This document shows positions 1-6,627 of a DNA stretch of 32,486 bases, one piece after another. The notes below the pieces were generated by a model that saw only the letters and a program-made list of their open reading frames with translations, had not been told where the DNA came from and ran no database searches. The translations under genes were made by a program, and so were the position numbers. Numbering within the stretch: position 1 is the stretch's first letter; each line of letters opens with the position of its first letter. Source of the DNA: Lentisphaerota bacterium. GTDB taxonomy: Bacteria > Verrucomicrobiota > Lentisphaeria > Oligosphaerales > Oligosphaeraceae. The DNA is taken from the NCBI GenBank assembly GCA_012799905.1, contig JAAZKI010000544.1, forward strand, positions 1 to 32,486. The letters are read 5' to 3'.

Positions 1-30
1 CTGGCGGCCCGAAGGGCTACAACATAAAAG

Positions 31-73
31 CCCAGGGTAAGCGAAGCCCACCAAGGGCGAGCGCAGCCCTGGG
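31..73. repeat. Inverted repeat CCCAGGG/CCCTGGG element
   Basis: CCCAGGG (31-37) and CCCTGGG (67-73) are perfect inverted arms. The interior carries AAGCGAAGCCC and GGGCGAGCGCAGCCC, which extend the pairing with mismatches. It is followed by GAGCCCCGCTAGGGGTGACA. The style is that of a dispersed non-coding palindromic repeat. Only one copy is in the window, so dispersal is an inference. Confidence 0.45.
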
Positions 74-184
74 TGGACGGATTATAATTTTGAGCCCCGC
101 TAGGGGTGACACATAAACGCCGTTTTCCGGAAAATCTTTCCCAAAAAACAAGAAGTTGGTCGATAGTAGTACACCGCCCACCAT

Positions 185-208
185 GTCCACCATGTCCACA
201 CCGTCCAC
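185..208. repeat. Short tandem repeat with GTCCAC at 9-bp spacing
   Basis: GTCCAC occurs at 185-190, 194-199 and 203-208, exactly 9 bp apart. The reverse complement, GTGGAC, also appears at 73-78 and is the core of the long degenerate repeat at 10145-10255 and of copies near 32333-32349. The same short word is therefore enriched in three separate intergenic regions. Confidence 0.55.
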
Positions 209-243
209 ATCTTTTTGCGCCGTAGGCGCTTAACCATGCTTAA

Positions 244-263
244 CCCCAGGCTTTAGCCTGGGG
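244..263. repeat. Perfect palindrome CCCCAGGC-TTTA-GCCTGGGG
   Basis: Two 8-bp arms with a four-base TTTA loop form a strong hairpin on either strand. The core CAGGCTTTAGCCTG recurs at 22935-22948, in another intergenic region directly after a gene. This suggests a dispersed palindromic (REP-like) element that may also act as a transcript-end hairpin. Confidence 0.6.
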
Positions 264-326
264 GAGGCATGCCCCAAAACTGGCGCCTCGTAGAGACGCC
301 ACAGAAAACTGCCCCATTGCCTCCCT
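262..326 (-). repeat. Nested hairpin element, possible operon 3' structure
   Basis: Outer arms GGGAGGCA (262-269) and TGCCTCCC (319-326) enclose a second hairpin. On the minus-strand transcript, GGCGUCUC and GAGGCGCC pair over 8 bp (one G-U) around a UAC loop. The word AGTTTT occurs on both sides of the inner hairpin. It lies about 130 bp downstream of the ancestral stop of the left TIR/FGE gene, so a role at the end of that transcript is plausible. There is no clear U-tract, so an intrinsic terminator is not proven. Confidence 0.4.
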
Positions 327-458
327 ATTGATGCTCGCTGTTCCTGTAAGCTGTGGTGTCAAGCGTTCGCGGCCGTCTGTAACCTACTGAACCAGGAATG
401 TTATAGGCGACAGCCGCCCCTTTCATGGGCTTTCAGCCAGCACCGTATACGACAAAAA

Positions 459-632
459 CTATGGAACCATCCTCACAATACGGAAGCCTAGAACGTCGTT
501 CTGTTCCAACGGCGAGTACCCAAAACGGTACGTCGAACGACAGTAGCTCGCATGGTGATACCAACCGCCGCCCCGACAGATGCGAGAGAACCCATTGGCA
601 GCGCCTTGGGGATCAATGCGTTTTTCCTGGCT
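459..632 (-). pseudogene. 3' end of TIR/FGE copy 1, cut off by an amber stop
   Basis: Downstream of the TAG at 633-635 the same frame stays open for 57 codons to a second TAG at 459-461. It encodes a clear match to the FGE C-terminus of the neighbouring copy, including DPQGAANG, RGGGW and LGFRIVR. The alignment to copy 2 has no gap around the stop, so one base change (a TAT tyrosine codon in copy 2, TAG here) explains the interruption. The segment holds the hypervariable tip of the domain (489-590). It could be the dead tail of a recently broken gene, a segment reached by stop readthrough, or an unexpressed donor cassette. Confidence 0.75.
489..590 (-). other. Hypervariable FGE tip of copy 1 (putative DGR-type variable region)
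   Basis: This is the 33-codon stretch between GAANG and LGFRIVR. Aligned without gaps to 3308-3409, 39 of 99 bases differ: 16 at codon position 1, 13 at position 2 and only 10 at position 3. The 3' boundary is sharp, at the conserved GGCTTCCGYATTGTGAGG. In known DGR targets with an FGE/C-type-lectin fold, the variable codons sit at exactly this end of the domain. No template repeat or reverse transcriptase is in the window, so the mechanism is inferred. Confidence 0.5.
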
Positions 633-3101
633 CTAAGCGCTATGCCAGTCCTGGCACCATTCCGACACGTTGCCATGCATGTCATACAGCCCCCAAGGAT
701 TTGCTTTCTTTTTGCCCACCGGTTGCGTTTTGCCAACGTTATTCTTATCATACCAGCCCATCTCATCAAGATTGCCTGCGTAATCATCTGTTGTGCCAGC
801 TCGGCAAGCATACTCCCACTCCGCTTCGGTCGGCAATCGAAAAACGCCATTCCCTTTGCTATTGAGCTTCTCAATAAACTCCTGGCAATCATACCATGAG
901 ACCTGCTCCACCGGCCGATTCGCCCCCTTGAAACGACTAGGACTTGAGCCCATCACCTTCTTCCATTGCGCTTGGGTCACTTCATACTTGCCAAGATAAA
1001 ACGGCTGCGAAATCGTCACCTCATGAACTGGCGCCTCATCATCGTCACCTCTTTCAGACCCCATTAGAAAACTGCCAGGCTGTACAAGGATAAGAGCAAG
1101 CATAACCCCACTGCCAAGGTCCAGACTGACAGTAGCCGCCTTTTGCTGAATATCACTGGCATATTTCGCATTGCGAGCAAGCATGCGTCTATGCGAATAA
1201 ATCGAGTGGCTGACTGACAAAACGGCTAATGGAACCAAAAAAATGAGCGCAACTGTAAGCCGCCGCTTTTTCTGTTGCGCAAGTCTTTTTTGACAAAATT
1301 CTAACTTCTGGCCACTGTCAAGGTAGTCAGTAATTTCCACCAAGAGATTAATCGCGTCGCTGAATTTTCTTTTATCAATAAATTTTTTTTCTTGATCATA
1401 TTTAGGTTTTTTGATGCCTTCATCACAGCGTTGTATGAGTTCCTGGCAATGCGCATAAATTTCACTCGTGCAATGTGGATTTTCACATAATCTTGATAAC
1501 GAAACTATTGCACTCGCATAATCGCCTGCATGCTTCGCACGCTTCGTTCGTTCAAAAATGCGATTATAGGCTAAAATTAAAGTTTTTTTCCGACATTGCT
1601 TATACCTGATTTCAGCATCATCAAAATATCCGATAAATTCAGAAAATAGATTAGCAAGTGCTTTGTATTTCCTAGGCTGTTTCGATTTTTGCGACATCCT
1701 CTGAACAGCTTCGTCATATTTGACCTGCAGTAGCTTCTTTATGAGCTTTACCTGTTCCTGAGCGTCGCGATGTTCACCAATAGCCGTGAAATAAACTTCT
1801 AATTTTCTAAGTTGCGCGATGTCGTCTTTGATAAAACTCCTGCCTTGAATTTCCCTAAGCTGTTCCATAGACTGAAGATATATCTTCTCATTTTTCTGTT
1901 TGGAAACAAACTCCTGCAAGCGCTGCTTTTGCTCTGCGTCTGCGAATTGCATGGCCAGCTGATATGACTTCTGGGAAGCTAAGTCATTCTTGACGCAAAA
2001 AAGGCTGCCTTCCTCGGAAATTTTATTTTCAGCCATGAGGCGATATATATACACCTGGCAATTTTCCGGTTCCTGGTCTATTATTCTTTCGCAATATTCA
2101 AGTGCGGAATCATATTCATTTCCTTTCAGAAATAATTCCACCCGCCTCATCAATGCAGCAGCTGCGGCATTAGATGCTGAAGATGGTGACGTGGACTTTT
2201 GGTCTTCAGTATCTACAACCTTCTTGATTCCTTGCAGCAGGTTCTGCATAAAACCTATCTTGCTCATATCCTGGCACTGAAACATGGAAAGTTCGTCAGG
2301 AATCTCATAAACATCCATATCCCGGTAACAGGGAATCAAAAGTTTTGAGCGGTCTTTTTTCATCAGCTGCAAAAAACGACTCCATTCATTCCTAACCCAT
2401 ACAGCATTGAAATACTCTTTCTTGGAGCCAAGGACAAGCATCACCTTGGCGCTATTGAGTGCAGCAAAAATATATGGCTCATATTGCTCGCCCAGTTTAT
2501 CTTCCAAGGTTATGCGGGCGAAAAAGACGTTATAGCCTTCGGCAGTCAACTGATAGTAGATATCTTGCGCAATAGCTGAATCCTTGGTGCGCGAGCCGCC
2601 GTCCGTCTTCTCCTTATAGCAAATGAATACATCAAATGGCTGCTCGCGGGAAGATACCGCCAAAATGTCTTTTTGGATTTCGGCAATGCGCTGAGCCTCT
2701 TTTTCATAGACATCCCTTTCGGCGCCGCCGGCGTTTTCCAAAGCAGCCTTGTAGTCGGGGTCTGCCAAGATAGATTCGTATTGTACACGGTGGCACGTGG
2801 GGATGCGTTCATGGGTGGCCGGGTCCTCGACATATTCAATGCCGAATCGGGAAATGACTATGCCCCAATAGGCCTCCGCGTCAGTGCTGTCTTCCTGGAC
2901 AATCGCCTCGTAGGCAGCGATGGCGCGGTCAAAATCATTCGCTCGCCGAAAATGCTCTGCGCGCATATAAAGCTGCTCCGTACGCTCAGAGTTCGGCCTC
3001 GGAAATGTTGTCATGGAACTGCAATACGGGCACTGGCCAACCGTAACGCCATCAGGCAGTTCCAGCATGCCGCCGCACATCTTGCATTGAATTTTCGGCA
3101 T
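633..3101 (-). CDS. Zinc ribbon-TPR-TIR-TM-FGE/SUMF1 protein, copy 1 (truncated)
   Basis: The first copy of the tandem pair, 822 residues to the amber codon; full length would be about 880. The start is set at ATG 3099-3101 to match copy 2; a TTG nine bases upstream is less likely. Order: CxxC...CxxC zinc ribbon (residues ~6-27), TPR-like helices (~38-90), TIR domain (~155-295) with WVRNE carrying the glutamate used by NAD-cleaving TIRs, long helical repeats, one transmembrane helix (~620-640) preceded by KKRR, then an FGE/SUMF1 domain. KKRR suggests the TIR is inside and the FGE domain outside. The FGE cysteine pair is not complete, so a binding role is more likely than formylglycine synthesis. 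There is no clear Shine-Dalgarno. The truncation removes the RGG and GFR core strands, so the FGE domain may not fold unless the stop is read through. Confidence 0.8.
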   Translation of the reverse strand: MPKIQCKMCGGMLELPDGVTVGQCPYCSSMTTFPRPNSERTEQLYMRAEHFRRANDFDRAIAAYEAIVQEDSTDAEAYWGIVISRFGIEYVEDPATHERIPTCHRVQYESILADPDYKAALENAGGAERDVYEKEAQRIAEIQKDILAVSSREQPFDVFICYKEKTDGGSRTKDSAIAQDIYYQLTAEGYNVFFARITLEDKLGEQYEPYIFAALNSAKVMLVLGSKKEYFNAVWVRNEWSRFLQLMKKDRSKLLIPCYRDMDVYEIPDELSMFQCQDMSKIGFMQNLLQGIKKVVDTEDQKSTSPSSASNAAAAALMRRVELFLKGNEYDSALEYCERIIDQEPENCQVYIYRLMAENKISEEGSLFCVKNDLASQKSYQLAMQFADAEQKQRLQEFVSKQKNEKIYLQSMEQLREIQGRSFIKDDIAQLRKLEVYFTAIGEHRDAQEQVKLIKKLLQVKYDEAVQRMSQKSKQPRKYKALANLFSEFIGYFDDAEIRYKQCRKKTLILAYNRIFERTKRAKHAGDYASAIVSLSRLCENPHCTSEIYAHCQELIQRCDEGIKKPKYDQEKKFIDKRKFSDAINLLVEITDYLDSGQKLEFCQKRLAQQKKRRLTVALIFLVPLAVLSVSHSIYSHRRMLARNAKYASDIQQKAATVSLDLGSGVMLALILVQPGSFLMGSERGDDDEAPVHEVTISQPFYLGKYEVTQAQWKKVMGSSPSRFKGANRPVEQVSWYDCQEFIEKLNSKGNGVFRLPTEAEWEYACRAGTTDDYAGNLDEMGWYDKNNVGKTQPVGKKKANPWGLYDMHGNVSEWCQDWHSA

Positions 3102-3115
3102 AGAAGACAACCAGT

Positions 3116-3190
3116 CTATTTCAATAGTTTGAGGCAGTCGGAGCGACCACGCACATTATCAATGATTTCCTTGCAAAGTACGGGATTTTC
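3116..3190 (-). pseudogene. Remnant of the 3' end of the four-helix membrane protein gene
   Basis: The last 20 codons here match the end of the protein encoded at 5939-6625 at 16 of 20 positions (IIDNVR, RSD and LKLLK are shared). The stop codon and the ~15-base gap to the next ATG are also preserved. Homology fades upstream of about 3190. It is the scar of a tandem duplication whose unit included the 3' end of the membrane gene plus the whole TIR/FGE gene. No start or promoter is visible, so it is probably not translated. Confidence 0.7.
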
Positions 3191-3277
3191 AGATACCTTC
3201 AAAAACTCGAAGCGAAATCGACGTTTGACTTGTGCGCCTGGCCTGCGACGTCATTAACAGCGGAAAAACAGCAAATG

Positions 3278-5923
3278 CTATGGAATCGTCCTCACAATGC
3301 GGAAGCCGAGATAGGGGTTCCGGCTCCACGAACCCCGCCAGGCGCGGTACGCTGAACGACTGAAGCTAGCATCATCAGCCCAGCAGCCGCCCCGAATGAC
3401 GCGATAATACCCATTGGCAGCGCCTTTAGGGTCCGTCCGCATTTCGTAGCTATAAGCGTCATACCAGTCCTGGCACCACTCCCACACATTCCCATGCATA
3501 TCATGCACCCCCCAGGAATTTGCCTTTTTAGTGCCCACCGGACGCGTCTTGCCATCGTTATTCTTATCATACCAGGCCATCTCGTCAAGATTGCCTGCGT
3601 AATCACCCATGGTGCCAGCCCGGCAGGCATACTCCCACTCCGCTTCGGTCGGCAGTCGGAAGGTTCCAAAGCCCATGCTGTTAAGCTTCTCGATGAACTT
3701 CTGGCAATCATCCCAGGAGACATTTTCCACCGGGCGTTTTGCGCCCTTGAATTTACTCGGATTCGAGTCCATCACCTTCTTCCATTGCGCCTGGGTCACT
3801 TCGCATTTGCCAAGATAGAACGGCTGCGAAATCGTCACCATGCGAACCGGCTTCTCATCATTATCGCCTTGGTCAGACCCCATCATAAAACTGCCTGGCG
3901 GTATGAGGACAAGATCGAACATAACCCTGCGGCCAAGGTCCAGGCTGACACCAGGTGCCATTTGCTGAACATCGCTAGCATATTGCACATTGTGTGCAAG
4001 CATGCGCCTATGCGAATAAACCACATAGATAATTATCAAAATGGCCAATATGAGAAAAAAGCCGCACCCTTTAGAACAGCATCCCTTCGCCTGATCGTCC
4101 ATTCGCTTTTTGCAAAATTCTATCTTCTGGGCGCTGTCAAGATAATCATCTATTTCCTTCAAAAGATTAATCGCTTCATAATATCTCTTTTGCTCTATAA
4201 GCTGTTTGGCATGATTATATTTAAACCTTTTTATACGTTCTATACAATATTTGCTGATTTCAGATGGCAAATGCTGATTTGTAATCAATTTCCAAAGTGA
4301 TGAAATTGTATTGGCATAATCATTATAATTTTTCGGATTATTTGTTTGTTTAGAGATGCGATTATTGACTGAAGTTAAACAATTATCCAAGCACTGTTTA
4401 CATCTAAATTCAGCATCATCAAAATATCCAATAAATTCAGAAAATAGATTAATTAGTACTTCATATTCTTCCGGTTGTTCTAATGTCGCTGACATCTTCT
4501 GAACAGCTTCATCATATTTTTCTTGCAGGAATTTCTTTATGGTCTTTATCTGTTCCTGAGCGTCGTGATATTCTTCAATATCTTTGAATTCAGATTCAAT
4601 TTTTCTTAATAGTGAAATATCTTTTTCAACAAAATCCCTTCCTTGAATTTTCTTGAGCTCCGCCACTAACAATCGGTATGTCTTCTCTTTTCTCTGCTTG
4701 GAAACATACTCTTGCAAGCGCTGCTTTTGCTCTGTGTCTGCGAATTGCATCGCCAGTCGATATGATTTTTGAGAGGATAAATCATTTTTTGCGTAAAAAA
4801 GACCTACTTCGTGGGAAATTTCATTTTCAGCCATAAGGCGATATATATACACCTGGCAATTTTCCGGCTCCTGGTCTAATATTCTTTCGCAGTATTCAAG
4901 CGCGGAGTGGTACTCACTCTCCTCTAAGAACAATTCCACTCTTCGCATCAATGGGGCAACTGTGGCATTAGGTGCAGGTAATGCTAACGTAAACTTTTCA
5001 CCATCTTCATCTTCTTCTGCAGCATCTTCAGCATCCACGACCTTCTTGATTCCCCGCAGCAGGTCCTGCATAAACCCGATCTTGCTCATGTCCTGGCATT
5101 GAAACATGGAAAGTTCGTCTGGGAGTTCATAGACATCCATATCACGGTAACAGGGAATCAACAATTTTGAGCGGTCTTTCTTCATCAGCTGCAAGAAACG
5201 ACTCCATTCGTTTCTAACCCACACCGCATTGAAATACTCTTTCTTGGAGCCAAGGACAAGCATCACCTTGGCGCTATTGAGAGCAGCAAAAATATATGGC
5301 TCATACTGCTCGCCCAGCTTATCTTCCAGGGTTACGCGGGCGAAAAAGACGTTATAGCCTTCGGCAGTCAACTGATAGTAGATATCCTGGGCAATAGCTG
5401 AATCCTTGGTGCGCGAGCCGCCGTCGGTCTTCTCCTTGTAGCAAATGAATACATCAAATGGCTGCTCGCAGGAAGAGACCGTTAAAATGTCCTTCTGGAT
5501 TTTGGCAATGCGCTGAGCCTCTTTTTCATAGACATCCCTTTCAGCGCCGCCAGCATTTTCCAAGGCGGCCAGGTAATCGGGGGCCGCCAGGATAGACTCG
5601 TACTGTACGCGATGGCAGGTGGGGATGCGTTCATGGGTGATTGGGTCCTTGACATATTCAATGCCAAATCGGGAAATGACTATGCCCCAGTAAGCCTCCG
5701 CATCAGTGCTGTCTTCCCGGACAATCGCCTCGTAGGCAGCGATGGCGCGGTCAAAATCATTCGCTTGCCGAAAATGCTCTGCGCGCAAATAAAGCCGCTC
5801 TATGCGCTCAGAGTTCAGCCTCGGAAATGTTGTCATGGAACTGCAATATGGACACTGGCCGACCGTAACGCCATCAGGCAGTTCCAGCATGCCGCCGCAC
5901 ATCTTGCATTGAATTTTAGGCAT
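3278..5923 (-). CDS. Zinc ribbon-TPR-TIR-TM-FGE/SUMF1 protein, copy 2 (intact)
   Basis: Intact 881-residue member of the pair. Zinc ribbon C6/C9/C24/C27. TPR-like helices ~38-90. TIR domain ~155-295 beginning FDVFICYKEK, with the putative NADase glutamate E239 in WVRNE. Acidic linker ~299-309. Helical/TPR stalk ~325-615. One transmembrane helix ~620-637. FGE/SUMF1 domain ~660-879 with the family signatures PPGSFMMGS, EVTQAQW, RLPTEAEWEYACRAG, DMHGNVWEW and LGFRIVR. The two catalytic cysteines of true formylglycine-generating enzymes are replaced (D and S in the RGGCWADDASFS segment), so it should act as a C-type-lectin-like binding module. It begins 15 bases after the membrane gene stops, but the ATG follows a run of eight T instead of a Shine-Dalgarno. 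Inferred role: membrane sensor with a cytoplasmic TIR effector. The FGE assignment is firm, the immune role is inference. Confidence 0.85.
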   Translation of the reverse strand: MPKIQCKMCGGMLELPDGVTVGQCPYCSSMTTFPRLNSERIERLYLRAEHFRQANDFDRAIAAYEAIVREDSTDAEAYWGIVISRFGIEYVKDPITHERIPTCHRVQYESILAAPDYLAALENAGGAERDVYEKEAQRIAKIQKDILTVSSCEQPFDVFICYKEKTDGGSRTKDSAIAQDIYYQLTAEGYNVFFARVTLEDKLGEQYEPYIFAALNSAKVMLVLGSKKEYFNAVWVRNEWSRFLQLMKKDRSKLLIPCYRDMDVYELPDELSMFQCQDMSKIGFMQDLLRGIKKVVDAEDAAEEDEDGEKFTLALPAPNATVAPLMRRVELFLEESEYHSALEYCERILDQEPENCQVYIYRLMAENEISHEVGLFYAKNDLSSQKSYRLAMQFADTEQKQRLQEYVSKQRKEKTYRLLVAELKKIQGRDFVEKDISLLRKIESEFKDIEEYHDAQEQIKTIKKFLQEKYDEAVQKMSATLEQPEEYEVLINLFSEFIGYFDDAEFRCKQCLDNCLTSVNNRISKQTNNPKNYNDYANTISSLWKLITNQHLPSEISKYCIERIKRFKYNHAKQLIEQKRYYEAINLLKEIDDYLDSAQKIEFCKKRMDDQAKGCCSKGCGFFLILAILIIIYVVYSHRRMLAHNVQYASDVQQMAPGVSLDLGRRVMFDLVLIPPGSFMMGSDQGDNDEKPVRMVTISQPFYLGKCEVTQAQWKKVMDSNPSKFKGAKRPVENVSWDDCQKFIEKLNSMGFGTFRLPTEAEWEYACRAGTMGDYAGNLDEMAWYDKNNDGKTRPVGTKKANSWGVHDMHGNVWEWCQDWYDAYSYEMRTDPKGAANGYYRVIRGGCWADDASFSRSAYRAWRGSWSRNPYLGFRIVRTIP
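3308..3409 (-). other. Hypervariable FGE tip of copy 2 (putative DGR-type variable region)
   Basis: Residues 839-871, counterpart of 489-590 in copy 1. Only 12 of 33 residues are shared between the copies here, compared with about three quarters in the rest of the FGE domain. The changed residues surround the invariant RGG, W and LGFRIVR framework positions, as expected for exposed ligand-contact loops of the C-type-lectin fold. Confidence 0.5.
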
Positions 5924-5938
5924 AGAAAAAAAACCAGT

Positions 5939-6625
5939 CTATTTCAATAATTTGAGGCGGTCAGAACGGTCGCGCACATTATCAATGATTTTCTGGCAAA
6001 GCGCAGAAACTTCTGATTCATTGTTTTCGGCAACAAGCTTTTTGAGTTGGATGACTCCTGTACGAATTGACTCATCAAGCTTAGCAATATCAGGATGCGA
6101 AATAGGATCGGCATAACGGATGGCATCTCTGACCTCGGATACACTCTCTTTCATACTGGCAGGAACCGTGGTTAAAAGCGATTCCGTGTCGGCCAGCAGC
6201 ATTTTCCAATCATCAGTTTGTTTTTTTATTTCATCACCAACACGCGTGATTGCTGTTTGTCCTGCTCCGATTGCCAGAAGTTTCCAGGCAGTAAAACCGG
6301 TAATGACAATGTTGATAACTGCATACCAAAGCGGCGACAAATGCCAGGTGCCAGTCAAATCCAATGTGACAACGACAATAGCCAATAGAATAGTTAAGAC
6401 AAGATATCCCTTCAGCGCCAAAGGAAACGCTAAGCTGGTGAGGTAGTTTTTGGCGCCGGAAACGGAAAGCTGCCAAAGCGAAGCTGCGGAGATGATAACC
6501 GCCAATAACAAAAAAACGTACGCAGTAAAAACCAGGTTGTCCTTAGGGAGCGGAATCAGAATTGCGGTTTGAATGGCAATCCCGATAAATGCGCCTGCCA
6601 GTATTCGCTTTTGTTGGGTAATCAT
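5939..6625 (-). CDS. Four-helix membrane protein with C-terminal helical tail
   Basis: 228 residues, not recognised as a named family. Four hydrophobic segments are visible at about residues 8-24, 30-52, 71-92 and 100-122, followed by a ~100-residue hydrophilic, probably coiled-coil tail rich in charged residues (EIKKQTDDWK, KLDESIRTG). It is therefore likely an inner-membrane protein with a cytoplasmic helical tail. Its ATG comes two bases after the stop of the SPFH gene, with GAGGGA as ribosome binding site inside the end of that gene, so the two are probably translationally coupled. The TIR/FGE gene follows after 15 bases. The context suggests a membrane partner of the SPFH and TIR/FGE proteins; no enzymatic motif is seen. 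Confidence 0.8.
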   Translation of the reverse strand: MITQQKRILAGAFIGIAIQTAILIPLPKDNLVFTAYVFLLLAVIISAASLWQLSVSGAKNYLTSLAFPLALKGYLVLTILLAIVVVTLDLTGTWHLSPLWYAVINIVITGFTAWKLLAIGAGQTAITRVGDEIKKQTDDWKMLLADTESLLTTVPASMKESVSEVRDAIRYADPISHPDIAKLDESIRTGVIQLKKLVAENNESEVSALCQKIIDNVRDRSDRLKLLK

Positions 6626-6627
6626 AC

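Larger units (their letters stand above)
1..458. other. Non-coding, hairpin-rich spacer at the left edge
   Basis: No open frame here has a convincing protein. The stretch holds several palindromes and short repeats, listed separately, and lies directly downstream of the minus-strand TIR/FGE operon, so it probably contains that operon's 3' untranslated region and termination signals. The only longer frames are shadows or are created by the GTCCAC repeats. I saw no reverse transcriptase, transfer RNA or other recognisable gene. Confidence 0.7.

Noticed and set aside
17-208. Small minus-strand frame beginning MDGVDMVDMV
   Set aside because: Its start is only the GTCCAC repeat translated, and the remainder matches no protein feature; it has no ribosome binding site.
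488-892. Minus-strand frame overlapping the end of copy 1, as a frameshifted continuation
   Set aside because: Codon-by-codon comparison with copy 2 shows no insertion or deletion; the interruption is a stop codon in the same frame, and this frame is a shadow also present under copy 2.
1-3110. DGR template repeat or reverse transcriptase near the variable regions
   Set aside because: No YXDD-type reverse transcriptase frame and no third copy of the conserved variable-region end was found; the DGR idea remains inference.
3278-5923. Annotation as a true formylglycine-generating (sulfatase-activating) enzyme
   Set aside because: The FGE fold is clear, but the active-site cysteine pair after RGG is replaced (D and S in copy 2, H and C in copy 1), and no sulfatase gene is present in the window.
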